A stretch of 64,000 bases of DNA from Gnetum montanum (lineage: Eukaryota; Streptophyta; Gnetopsida; Gnetales; Gnetaceae), in contig MNCI01022206.1 in assembly GCA_015680685.1 (NCBI GenBank), forward strand, positions 503,974 through 567,973, read 5' to 3'. The notes under the pieces are model-generated. The model did no database searches. It was not told the origin of the DNA and saw nothing but the letters and a program-made list of their open reading frames with translations. The position numbers were made by a program, and so were the translations under genes. This document shows, piece after piece, positions 1 through 10,521 of this stretch (positions are counted from its first letter, which is position 1; each line of letters begins with the position of its first letter).

Positions 1-109
1 GATAAAAAGGGAAAAAGATAAACAAAAAAGTTGAAAAATGAACAACTGGAAAATAAAAAGTTGTAAAATCAAAGAAAATGAAAAATATTTATTAATCCTG
101 CTTGTTATT

Positions 110-1961
110 GAAATGGGGGGGTATCCCCCATAATCACTCAGTTGAGTATGGCAAGGATTAATAAATGAAAGATAAGGATCCTTGCATGTTGGAAGTATTG
201 GAATCGATCTATACTTATCCCCTCAGGGTTCACACACTTGATTGTAATAAGCATAGTGGGGCACTTCATACCATGTAGTTCCCAGATAACGAGTTGACCT
301 ACTATGATGTTGGTGACCGTTAGATGGTATGCAAGGATTAGGATGATGCCTCCCATGGTTGTGTTCATTGGGCCGTATGGATGTTGGAGTGTTAGTTGGT
401 GGCCCTGTTGAAGTTACATGAGGCATTGTGCTGGGTTGGAAGGTGTAGTGGCCTCGAAATTGTGTTGTCCNATGCCTCATGTAACTTCAACAGGGCCACC
501 AACTAACACTCCAACATCCATACGGCCCAATGAACACAACCATGGGAGGCATCATCCTAATCCTTGCATACCATCTAACGGTCACCAACATCATAGTAGG
601 TCAACTCNGTGAGATAGAGTACGTTGGCCCAAATGGAGAAATAGGATGTTGAACATGATAAGCATTCAAGTTCAGAAAATATGAAGGATGCCTCCAGTCT
701 AAGGGTGGTCTCCCCCACGACTGGGATTGTTGCCACTATGATCGAACACAGTATCTCTGTACAAACTCTGGATGTAATGTGTTTCCCCAATGCTCATGTA
801 AATGTAATAATATTGGGCATTGACCCTTGGGGTGATCGTATAGGCGTAGGTTGCATTCATATGTAGAATTGGCAGTTGAGTGCTTATTCCCTTTATTATT
901 ATTTTTGAATGTCTACTATTTTGTATTGCTTATTGGGTTGTCAAAACTCTATCTCGAATGGTGTTGATATATTCTCCACACTTTTGATACATCCATTCAA
1001 ACATCTTATTGATCTTTGCCTCAGCTTCTTCTAACGATTGTTGTATTGGCAAAGATGATGTGTCCACTTTGAGATTTGTTGATTTCTCCTCTTTATGATT
1101 AGGGACCTTTGTTAAGTTGAAATTTTGGTCCCGTTGATGTTTTTCAACACTCTCCCATGTAGCTATTTCTCCTTCTTCTTTTGCTACCCGCTTAATAAGC
1201 TCTTTGATTTGATGGGTTTGTAGTTCATATAGGTAACCTTGGGCATACGTTCCTAAGGTCTCTCTTGTTTCATTACGTAGCCCATCAATAATATGGCACA
1301 TTAGCCTTTCCTCGGAAAACCCATGGCCTAGACGGTTGTTTAACAATGCATAATATCTTTCTAAGGCCATGTCCAAGGGTTCATGTTGTGCCTATTTCCA
1401 TCCTTGGATTTGTTTCCTCAAGGCTGACACTCTTGCATAGGTTTGATATTTTTCGTTAAAGACCTCTACCATTGTTGACCAATGTCATATTGAATTTGGT
1501 TTTAACAATCTATACCATACTTTAGCTTGGTCAACGAGTGTCATAGGAAAGAGCTTAAGTTTTTGCCAACTGTTATCAATGTTATTCCATGTGTAGGCAT
1601 CATAGAAGGCTAATAAATGTTGATGCGGATCTAAGTCATAACCTCTTGAAAATCTGGGAAAGTTATTTAAATTGAGCCTGGGTAGACGGCTCTCTTTACG
1701 ATGCCTACATGAGATTCAAATAGCCTCTTGTATTTGCATTAGACTTGTAGTGGCCAGTAGGGGTTCATCGTCATCGAGTAAGTTAGGCTTTTGTGTGTTG
1801 CGATGGTGTTGTTTTCGTTCATGTTTATAAGAAACTCCCACTTCAGGTTGTATACTCCAATCTTCATCGTCATATAGTTCGTTGGTTCTCCAATGAACTT
1901 CCTCACTAAGTGTGGCATTATTATCATCTTGTAGGAGAGGCATTGTTGTGTGTGGATTCAT
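110..1961 (-). pseudogene. Retrotransposon gag, element A (decayed)
   Basis: Gag builds the virus-like particle of an LTR retrotransposon. The start is taken at the ATG on 1959-1961 (MNPHTTMPLLQDD), 95 bp inside the PBS. The conserved gag core lies at about 930-1700 and includes MDMALERYYALLNNRLGHGF and DGLRNETRETLG; the same core is seen in element E at 13381-13550. The C-terminal Pro/Asn/His-rich part (about 110-480) matches E at 14490-14855. Frames shift and stops occur near 1385-1715, so it is not expressed as one protein. An inverted 136-bp duplicate bracketed by Ns disrupts 472-607. Confidence 0.8.
291..607. repeat. 136-bp perfect inverted copy bracketed by single Ns
   Basis: Bases 472-607 are the exact reverse complement of 291-426. 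A 45-bp spacer that includes an N separates them, and the second arm has a single N on each side (471 and 608). The arms are identical although the surrounding element is heavily decayed. This fits a redundant contig placed backwards in a scaffold gap better than a biological palindrome. Confidence 0.85.
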
Positions 1962-2055
1962 GTGACTTTTTATAATTACTTCTTTTTAAGAGATATATCG
2001 TTAAGTTCTTTACAACGACCTTGTGTGATATAACTAATCTAGATAACTAGCACCA

Positions 2056-2073
2056 TCCCCGGCAACGGTGCTA
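2056..2073 (-). other. Primer-binding site, element A
   Basis: On the minus strand the site reads TAGCACCGTTGCCGGGGA, one base inside the LTR end. It differs by two bases from TGGCGCCGTTGCCGGGGA, the site typical of Athila/Tat-type gypsy elements and usually assigned to tRNA-Asp. Confidence 0.8.
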
Positions 2074-2074
2074 A

Positions 2075-3063
2075 TGATGAGTGGCGAGGTACCCCTACAC
2101 TTAACCATACGAAACGAGCATAGCACACGCGATCTGGTCGAACTCCATAGACGGACTAGTTGTGGCACCTAGACAGTTATCCTTAGGTCGCAGTTCGTTG
2201 TCTTCTCACCTGGACTAGTATTGTATTTGTCACGTATGGTTTAGTCTAGATGTGGTGTATGATATGTTCCTAATTCTAACGCTACTCTTGAAGGCAGTGG
2301 AAAATAATATTAACCAAGATAAGCTAGGAGGAAAAGGGTAAGAAAATCTAATCTAGCCTAAGTGTGATGAGCAACCGATTTCTTGATTAACCGTACACAT
2401 CTTGGACCTCGTGCACGACTACCATTGGGATTACCAAGCGCAGATCCTAGGTACGCCACTGGGCTACCAAGTAGTCACACCTAATGCTCGTAATCAAGTC
2501 GTACTCGTACCGTGTTACTAGCCTATGTGCGATGAGCAACCGATTCCTTGACTAACCATACACATCTTGGTGCATGACTACCATTGGGATTACCAAGCGT
2601 AGATCCTAGGTATGCCACTGGGTTACCAAGTAGTCACATGAAAATGCTCGTAATCAAGTCGTACACATTCCACGTTATAAAAATTAAATAAACAAAGTGA
2701 CTGCTGCAATGATGAAGTAATCTCGATCTTTATTGCCGGTCATGTGCTTGTCCAAGTACATCACACTCAAATAAAGGATGTCGTACAATTACATTCACCA
2801 CATTGCAGGTAGACACGGGAAAAATAAACTATCTCTGGAGTGGCCAAACTGCCAGGGATTTGCTACTTCTAACTCCTATCTAATAACTAAATCTGAACAA
2901 GGGAGAGCCGCTTCTTATTTATAGACATTGCGGTGCGATATCGCGTATGTGATATCGCGGGGGATGCGATATCGTGTATGTGATATCACGGGGGATGCGA
3001 TATCATGACCGACGCGATATTGCGTACGCGATATCGTGGCTTAAGCAATATCGCGTCCCATCA
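2075..3063 (-). repeat. 5' LTR of element A (989 bp)
   Basis: On the plus strand it runs from TGATGAGTGGCG to CGTCCCATCA; both ends obey the TG...CA rule. It is bounded on the left by the PBS. The inner part matches element E's LTRs in reverse complement, including the stretch around 2140-2240. The promoter-proximal end (2914-3052) carries an unusually long GATATC array. Confidence 0.85.
2916..3052 (-). promoter_or_regulatory. LTR promoter: TATA box plus GATATC array
   Basis: A minus-strand TATA box (TATAAATA, 2916-2923) lies just downstream of six exact GATATC boxes starting at 2937, 2951, 2968, 2982, 2999 and 3030. Near-matches sit at 3016 (GATATT) and 3047 (AATATC). Start spacings are 14, 17, 14, 17, 17, 14 and 17 bp, close to a 31-bp unit holding two boxes. 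Only about 140 bp separate the TATA box from the LTR edge, so the upstream U3 is short and mostly filled by this array. The binding factor is unknown. Confidence 0.6.
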
Positions 3064-3892
3064 CCAACCATATGAATCACAAGCATTCACACGCAATCTA
3101 GTCGAATTTTGTAGACCTTAAGTTCCTAAGTACACTAGTTCTAGGATGTGAAATCTAATCATGAAAATCATTGTCTTCTCAACTACACTTGTGGAGCTTA
3201 ATTGTATGGTTAAGTGTAATTGATACACATGATTTTTATTATTTTTTATTTTATTTTTCTATGATTAACAACAAGTTAAAACTTAATTTACGAACCAATT
3301 TAACTAATCTAGTTGCTAATTAATAACTCACTATCCTAACATAAGTATTTAGTCCCACTTTCCTTGCACATCCTAAACATGTATAACACTGCTAGATTAC
3401 CAAACGTTAAGCATTGCTAGGATTATCAAGAGTCATACGCATGCTCGAAACGGTCATACTTATGTGCTTAATTAATTCTATTTAATTGAACTAGCTTACT
3501 TTAGCTTAATTACTTAATAGTATTAAATGAGATTACAGAAAACATTAATTGCTTCATAAAATATTTAAGCTAGCCAAAGTGTTGTAAGGTTTGATCAGAA
3601 AACTCATCTTTATTGCCACACACACTACCGTGCTCAGGTACAACAATGCTCAAATAAAGATTCACACACTCAATGACTCTTGCTATGGGAACTTTGGAAA
3701 ATATTCTAACTTTAGAGAAAAGAAACTACAAGAGCTTTGCTATGCTATGAAAAAAAATATATGTAAATCATGTGTTCAAGTGCTATATTTATAGGTTGGC
3801 ACACATCTTGCAATATTGGATATCCGACATTGATTCTTGGGATCTGATATCAAGGCTCTAATAGTAGAGCTAGGCCAAATTGCGATTCATCA
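3064..3892 (-). repeat. 3' LTR of element B, outer end missing
   Basis: It matches the 5' LTR at 9645-10521 along its length, for example the stretch around 3106-3240 against 9717-9840. It ends GATTCATCA next to the polypurine tract. The terminal TGATGATTAGCAAGG present at 9645 is absent because element A's LTR abuts at 3063. Confidence 0.85.
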
Positions 3893-3905
3893 TACCCCCA
3901 TAACT
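3893..3905 (-). other. Polypurine tract, element B
   Basis: On the minus strand it reads AGTTATGGGGGTA, directly abutting the LTR start (TGATGAATCGC). It primes plus-strand DNA synthesis in LTR elements. The same GTCATGGGGGTA-type tract sits beside the 3' LTRs of elements C, D and E. Confidence 0.8.
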
Positions 3906-5724
3906 AAATAAAAACTCATCCTTAAGAGAGTAAGAGGAGGAACAAGTTCCTTAAAATATCTGGGAAGGTATGGGCTTATTAACTAACATGCAAGTTGACT
4001 TAGATGGAATAGATAGACTCTAAGTGCCCAAGTGTACAAATTTACAATTTTTTATGAAATTGGCTATCCATGACAATAGAATTGAATAGCTTGGATAAAA
4101 CTGAAATCCAACTCCTTTGGTAGTTGAAGATTAAGGGAGAAGATTCAATGATCATGAAGGGTCCTCATTGCATGGTGTTTCCACCTCTTCCTTGGTGAAG
4201 ACAATCCCTCTTCTAGTCCATGCTTTCCACTACAATCATAATAAAATCATGGATTAGTGTGCAATGTGTAACATATAGCTTTTAGGTACCTTATCTCATT
4301 AGTAGTTACACTTGACTAGGTTGTGATTATGGTGGATTGATTCCTTTGATAGTGTTAGTGGGAAGACTAAAAAATAGGGTGAAATGTATAAGTGGTCCAT
4401 TAGATTCTAAAAATTTCAAACGTGATAAAATGCTTAAAGAGGGATTAAGAACTCATAATAATAAAAAGAGGGTTTGATTGACTAATGTTGTGAAGATGCA
4501 CACAATTGGATGTCATTAATGGGGTAGAAAAAAATGATTTGATTGTGAGGATGTTTAAGGATAAAGAACTTAACTAATCCAACCAAAAGATATGCAAGTG
4601 GGTCCTTCCCAAAGTAGGCACAAGCCCTTTATTTCCTTGAATAACTTCAAACTGAGGAGTTCATGGACCCCATGGATGATTAATGGTGATGGAAAGTTAA
4701 GTACAAAAACCCAAACAAAACTAGCGAGGAATTTCGACACATAAAACCAATAAATCAAACAAGAACATGAAATTGGTAGTGAGGTGAGATATGGAAAGCA
4801 TAGATGAATGAGAGAGAGAGAGGAATGGAGTTCCTGATTAAGGTCACATGAAGTCCCTTGTAAATTTTTTGGTTAAATGACCTAATAAAATCTATCTTTA
4901 GTCCAGACCAAAAACAACCACATTCAATGGGTTTGCATTGTCACTCTAAGACCTATCCATCCCCTTAAGACACAAGAGTTATCACATAGAACAATCACCA
5001 TCCCTTATTAAAGAAGAAAAGAGAAATAGGAAGTGAGAAAGGGTCTTAGTTAGAGGGGACCTTTAGGCATGGGTAACATGTATTTCTAATCCCATAACCA
5101 ATGCTTGTAGCCTATTTATCTTGTCTAAGGGGTGTGCTTTGAATTCCCATCATTTTTTTGTGTTGTTTTTCTTGGATGGGAACGACACCATGCAATGACT
5201 TATTTAACTTCCTGTTATTGGTCGACACGGAATGGTAAGAAATCCATGAAATCACACATGCATCCAAGTAAGAAGAAAAGCACAAAGAATACCAAGTTCC
5301 CTTGAAGTCACACCCTATTCAAATTAGAATCCTTTCCAAATCTGAAAACTAACAAAGTCACAAGTTTGTTAAAGTCTCATTAATGAAAAAGAGACCTCAC
5401 ATTTCTAGAACAAGGAAAACCATAGAGTTTGTGGATGGGTGGATGGTGTAGATTCACTACCTATTTCATGAAAAAGAAACCATGTCCTAGTTATTAGTAA
5501 CAAAATTCAAAGTTAGAATCTAAACACCAACAATCAAATAACTAGATAGCACATGCCCACATTAATCAAACCACACTATATGCAATTGATAGTAAGGCAC
5601 ATTATTATTAAAACACAATAAGAAAATAACATCCAAATAAAGGAAAATATACAAGAAAGTATAAAATATTTAAGAAAAAAATAAAATGTACTAATTATGG
5701 TTTAAAACAAAAAAATTTGAAAAA
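3906..5724 (-). other. 3' non-coding tract of element B
   Basis: About 1.8 kb lies between the polyprotein end and the polypurine tract. It has no sustained frame, and is homologous in order to 19576-21420 (element C) and 38490-40200 (element D). Shared landmarks include the agagagag-rich run near 4810 and the GGGGTGTGCTTTGAATTC block near 5140 (compare 20799 and 39736). Confidence 0.65.
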
Positions 5725-5839
5725 TTAATAATGTAAAAACAAAAAGGTGTAAGATAAAGAATGTGTAAAACAAAAAGTTGTAAAAGTAACAAGGTGTAAA
5801 ACAAAAAGACAAAAAACTAAGGAGCTTCTTGTATAGTTA

Positions 5840-7080
5840 GCATGGATGGCCATCTCCCCCATGACTAATTTGAAAGTAGGAGATCTGAAAGATTGAGCAT
5901 GGTTGTCCATCCAATGAGGTGTTTGTTGCACTAACTTACTTAGGCTCATGGAACAGTTTGGCTTGTTGTGTGTTGACCAGCTATGTCTTGTCCAGGCACT
6001 CAAGTTTGAAGATCAACATGGCCTCATAAGGGAAAAGTTTCATAGATGATATAAGGTATTTTCCACAACATTTGGAACTTAGTTCGTTGAGGTACGTGTG
6101 TGGGGTTCCAATAGAGGACCTTATCTCCCAATTAAAATTTGACTTTCCTAATTCTAAGGTCATGACATGTTTTGTTGAATGCCTTGTGTAACTCATTAGA
6201 TGACAGAGCCACCAATTAGTTTTCGTCTAGCAAGGTGAGATTCATTAATATTTCTTTTAGTGCTAGACTTTGGTTAAGGTCAAGGTCACAAGTTTTTGAA
6301 AGTGTATAGAGCTTGAATTGAATAGGAAGTCTTGGTAATTTTCTATATACTAGCTCATAGGGAGAATAGCCTATAAGAAGTTTCCATGTTGAGCGATAGG
6401 CCTAGAGGAAATTGTTGTGTTTTGTGCTCCAATCTTTTCTATATTTGCTGATAGTTCTCATTAGGATATTTATGATTTTCCTATTTGTAATCTTGGCTTG
6501 ATCATTGGCTTGAGGATAATAAGGTGCTTTTAGTTTATGTTCAACCCCCAAGCGTTGCATGAGCTTCCAAAAGGTAGTGCCTATAAAGTGGGTTTCATTA
6601 TCAGAAATTAATGCATGTGGCATACCAAACCTATTTACAACATTCTATTGCACAAATTGAGTAGCAATAGAAGATGTACAGTCGGTGATTTCTATTGCTT
6701 CTACCCATTTTGTACAATAGTCAACAACAACTATGATGTATGTCTTTGCATTTAACATGTATGTGATGGGACCCATGAAATCAATGCCCTAGATGTTGAA
6801 GAGTTCTTGTGGTTGGACCCATTGATGAGGTCCCTCCATTCAAGTAGTCATTCCACCATCTCATTCGTAGCATTCACAAGAGTGGACATATTGGTAAGCA
6901 TTCCTAAAAAGTGTTAGTCAATAATACCTTCCCATCAAGATTTTAATGACTATGCATCTCCTAGCATAGTAGCCCTAACAAGGACCCTCATGAGCATCTT
7001 GGAGAACACATAGTTGATTAGCATTAAGGACACACCAACGAACTAGGTCATCGATGCATACCTTTTAGAGATGTTTGTTG
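5840..7080 (-). pseudogene. Retrotransposon integrase, element B
   Basis: Integrase inserts the element's cDNA into host DNA. Three domains are visible on the minus strand. A decayed HHCC zinc-binding region lies at about 6860-7060 (AHEGPC, HSCECYE). The DDE core at about 6400-6790 contains VVVDYCTKWVEAIEI, ISDNETHFIG and APYYPQAND. A C-terminal SH3-like part at about 5990-6390 contains GYSPYELVY and LGDKVLYWNP. The two catalytic Asp positions are kept, but the residue exactly 35 positions after the second Asp, where Glu is required, is Lys (QAKITN). Several in-frame stops are present. A C-terminal tail ending VMGEMAIHA (about 5840) is shared with C and D. Confidence 0.85.
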
Positions 7081-7124
7081 ATCTCTATAAAGTGTTTTAC
7101 CTGGTGAAGAAATTATTGTTTCTT

Positions 7125-7480
7125 TCAGAGGTCCAATCCTTGTGGTATCTCTTGAGTGAGAAGATAGGTAAGACTACCATTGTACCATTTAGGCTCAGTG
7201 GGTAATTGTTTAGTTATATCCTTTGCAAAGAAGAGTTCATCAAGAAACAAATTAGATAGTGGGCTTTCCTCCTCATTATTGTCCCATTGCAACCAAAATA
7301 AGTGGTTAACGACCACATTCTCATTTTCCTTTCAATCTACCATCATAAGATCAAATTCCTATAAGATTACTGACCACTATATGACATGGGGACTCACCAT
7401 TGGCTTGTTCATGAGGAAGCAAATGATACTATGGTGCATGTGCACAAACACTTTCTATTAGTGGTTGACTATTAATTCTA
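7125..7480 (-). pseudogene. RNase H C-terminus and linker, element B
   Basis: On the minus strand a fragment resembling the end of RNase H (EFDLMMVD, then NVVVNHLFWLQ) runs into the acidic linker before integrase (WYNGSLTYLLTQEIPQGLDL). The order and spacing match standard gypsy pol. The RNase H start is not adjacent: it lies inverted at about 8730-8850, so one inversion breakpoint falls within this domain, near 7480-7640. Confidence 0.75.
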
Positions 7481-7639
7481 AAAGCAGCACACTTTGCATG
7501 GAACCTACTAAGAGCTTGACATGCACTTATGTCGTAGGCATGGATGAACTAGAGTAAGTTCATCACCAACTATCTGATAATGCAAATTATGATACCTATT
7601 GGAAAGAGTTGGAAATTCATAAAAATTTTAAGCAAGAGC

Positions 7640-8850
7640 CCTTGAGATAAAAACTCTACTTACTGGCATGAAATATGCATTCTTAAAAAATGGAAATCTG
7701 GTAATAATCAATGGAAATCTTGCTCTAGAATAGAAATAGATGCTAGTTAATGTGGTTGAAAAATGGTCAATAGACTTTGCTTGGTCATGTCCTGAACTCA
7801 CAAGGATTGATCCTAGGATATGTCAGCATTGTATTTATACTGATCCAACTATGAAGCCAAAGAGGCAATTGAACCAAAAATTGAAGTAGATCATTAAAGA
7901 GGAAATCAAATAATTCTTCAAGGTGGGGTTTATCTATTCTATTGTGGATAGTGAGTGGGTTAGTCCACTTGTGATTGTGCCAAAGAAAGGTGGCAAGTGG
8001 TGGGTCTGTATTGATTTTTGGTTGTTGAATATGGAGACATTTAAGGATCATTTTCCATTATCGTTCGTTGATTAGGTGTTAGACACCATATCTAGGCATT
8101 GCTATTATAGTTTTTTGGATGGTTATAGTGGCTATAACCAAATCTAGGTCACGCTAGAGGACCAAGCCAAAACAACATTCATGAGTCCCTAGGGGACCTT
8201 TGCATATCACAAGATGTCTTTTGGTTTATTTAATTCTCCTACTACATTCCAATGTCTAGTCTTAAGCATCTTTTAGTAGCAAATTAGTAGCAGAGTGGAA
8301 TTCTTTATGGATGAGTTCTCCACTTATGAAACTACATTTGCGCAAGCCTTAGACCACCTTGAGCAAGTACTAAAAAGATGTATGGAAACAAACCTATAGC
8401 TCAATTGGAAAAAGAGCCATCTCATGGTTCAAGAAGGCATTGCATTGGGGCACCAAATCTCACAAGTAGAAATTGAGGTCAACCTTGAGAAAATAAGGAT
8501 CATCCAAGGAATTACCTATTAACTAAAAATTGTAAAAGATGTTTGGTCATTCCTTAGACACACTAGCTACTACTGGTGATTCATAGAGTATTTTTCAAAG
8601 ATCACAAAACCATTGGTTGAGCTAAGAAAGAAAGATGCTCCATTTTTGTAGACCAAGGAATGTGAAAAAGCATTCCAACAATTGAAGGAGAAACTTATAG
8701 AAACTCTAATTCTATAGCCACCTAATTGGTTTAGAACATTTCATATTATGATAGATGCATCAAATTACACCTTAGGAGTTATGCTTACATAATTATATGA
8801 CAAGAAATGTCCATATTACATCCACTATGCAAGCTAAAGCACTGTGCCTA
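7640..8850 (+). pseudogene. Reverse transcriptase plus RNase H start, inverted in element B
   Basis: Plus-strand translation gives a near-complete gypsy RT with several stops. In order: MKYAFLKNGN (pre-RT), WVSPLVIVPKKGGKWWVCID, LDGYSGYNQI, GTFAYHKMSFGLFNSPTTFQ, then FMDEFS where the catalytic motif is normally FMDDFS. Next come LNWKKSHLMVQEGIALGHQI, the connection domain (YFSKITKPLVELRKKDAPF) and the RNase H start (FHIMIDASNYTLGVMLT, YYIHYAS). Gag and integrase of the same element are on the minus strand, so this block is inverted. The second catalytic Asp is replaced by Glu. Confidence 0.85.
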
Positions 8851-9482
8851 CCACCATCATAGTTCTTGCCACCTCCTCTTTGGTGATCATGGCTACGATC
8901 ACAATCAAGTTTCTTGTCTGCATCCCTAACATGAATCTCCTTCTTGGATCCCCCTTTGACATTGGACCCATTCTTGCCAGAACCCAGATTATGGATCATG
9001 GATTGTAGGTTTTGGTTTTGACCTCCTTCACCGTAGTCAAAGAGAGGAGTTTCACTAAATAGAAAGCCCCCAGAGAAGGATTCTCCACCATCCTTTTGGG
9101 ATGGTCAGCATCCAAAATCATTGAACCACTTCACCTTTGCAAATTTGTGGCATTGCTCTAGCTATCAATCCCTTAGATGTTGTGCATTAGTGGGATGATA
9201 ATCCTTGGCATCACTATCCTACACAACATACTTAGCATGAAGTTCCTAGAGGTTCAATTAGATAAGAGTTTTTTGGAGCATTACAGGAATGAATTGATTG
9301 GGTGGAAACACAATGTTGCCCTCCATATCATGCCACTGCAGTAGTTCATCTTGGTGTAGGATGAAGGTAAAATTGGGTACATAGCCATTAGAATGAGCAT
9401 ATACCACTCTATATTTTTGGGGAACCTGCTGATGTACTTCATTAGACTTGGGCAGAGAATCACTCTTGTGAGAAGAAGACAT
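8820..9482 (-). pseudogene. Retrotransposon gag N-terminal part, element B
   Basis: The start is the ATG on 9480-9482 (MSSSHKSDS), matching the starts of C (24747) and D (43693). The segment NFTFILHQDELLQW has close counterparts in C (NFTFILHQDEQLCW) and D. Further down lies an Arg/Asp/His-rich charged stretch (about 8820-8999). It stops abruptly where the inverted RT block begins, so the conserved gag core, zinc knuckle and protease are lost. Confidence 0.8.
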
Positions 9483-9625
9483 CTTGTGTTAGAAAATAAA
9501 AAATGTAGTGTGCTTCTTAAAATTGTTGTAGTTATTTTAATGCATGATATGACTCTAGGATTCATTCCAATGATCTTGAATAATTTTTCACTAAGTCCTA
9601 GATAGCACACATAACAAACAAAAGG

Positions 9626-9643
9626 TCCTTGGCAACAATGCCA
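9626..9643 (-). other. Primer-binding site, element B
   Basis: On the minus strand it reads TGGCATTGTTGCCAAGGA, one base from the LTR end. It is a diverged form of TGGCGCCGTTGCCGGGGA. Confidence 0.75.
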
Positions 9644-9644
9644 A

Positions 9645-10521
9645 TGATGATTAGCAAGGTACCCTTATGCCCAACCATATGAATTAGAAGCATTCACACA
9701 TGATCCGATCAAATTCCATAGACCTTAAGTTTCTAAGTACACTAGTTCTAGGATGTGAAATCTAATTGTGATAATCATTGTCTTCTCAACTACACTTATG
9801 TAACTTAATGATATGGTTAAGTGTAATTTAGACACATGATTTTTATTATTTTGTATTTTATTTGTCTATGATTAACAACAAGTTGAAACTTAATTTCTGA
9901 ACCAATTTAACTAATCTAATTACTAATTAATAACTCACTATCCTAACATAAGTATCTAGTCCCAAGTTCCGTGCACATCTTGAACATGTATAATGCTATT
10001 GGCTTACCAAACATTAAGCGTTGCTGGGATTACCAAGAGTGATACGCATGCTCGAAACAGTCGTACTTATGTGCTTAATTAAGTTTATTTAATCGAACTA
10101 GTTTACTTTAGCTTAATTACTTGGCAGTATTAAATGATATTTCATAAAACATTAATTACATAAATAAAATAGTTAAGGTAACGAAGGTCCTGCAAAGTTT
10201 GATCAGAAAGCTCATCTTTATTATCACATACATTACCATGCTCAAGTGCAACACTACTCAAATAAAGATTTGTACACTCAATGACTCATGCTATGGGAAC
10301 TTTGGAAAATACTCTAACTCTAGAGAAAAAAAACTATAAGAGCTCTGCTATGCTATGAAAAAAACTCTATAGAAATAATGTGTCTGAGCACTATATTTAT
10401 AGGCTAGTACACACCCTGTAATATTGGATATTTGACATCACTTCTTGTGACCTGATATTGCATACCTGATATTAGGGCTCTGATATTGGGTACTTGATAT
10501 CAGAGCCAGGAAAAAACATCA
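9645..10521 (-). repeat. 5' LTR of element B (877 bp)
   Basis: It runs from TGATGATTAGCAAGG to AAAACATCA and matches 3064-3892. The minus-strand TATA box (TATAAATA) is at 10394-10401. Upstream of it a row of GATATT/GATATC boxes near 10443-10500 repeats at 14-bp steps, the same design as in the other LTRs. Confidence 0.85.

Larger units (their letters stand above)
1..3063 (-). mobile_element. Ty3/gypsy LTR element A, left-truncated by window
   Basis: Read on the minus strand, the element has a 5' LTR (2075-3063), a primer-binding site (2056-2073) and a decayed gag (about 110-1961), and then leaves the window. Its LTR and gag match plus-strand element E (11528-27563), so A and E belong to one family. 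The right LTR end (CCCATCA) is followed directly by sequence matching the inside of element B's LTR, about 25 bp from that LTR's end. A therefore probably inserted into B's 3' LTR. The 3' half of A is off-window, so whether it carries pol is unknown. Confidence 0.85.
3064..10521 (-). mobile_element. Ty3/gypsy LTR element B, pol-bearing, rearranged
   Basis: On the minus strand the order is 5' LTR (9645-10521), PBS (9626-9643), gag (9482 to about 8820), pol remnants, a long 3' non-coding tract, polypurine tract (3893-3905) and 3' LTR (3064-3892). The 3' LTR lacks its outer ~25 bp because element A interrupts it. It is the only one of the five related elements here with reverse transcriptase, RNase H and integrase, but the RT block (about 7640-8850) lies on the opposite strand, showing an internal inversion. 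Protease and the gag C-terminus are missing. The flank after the 5' LTR is AATAC; the partner target duplication is not in the window. Confidence 0.85.
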
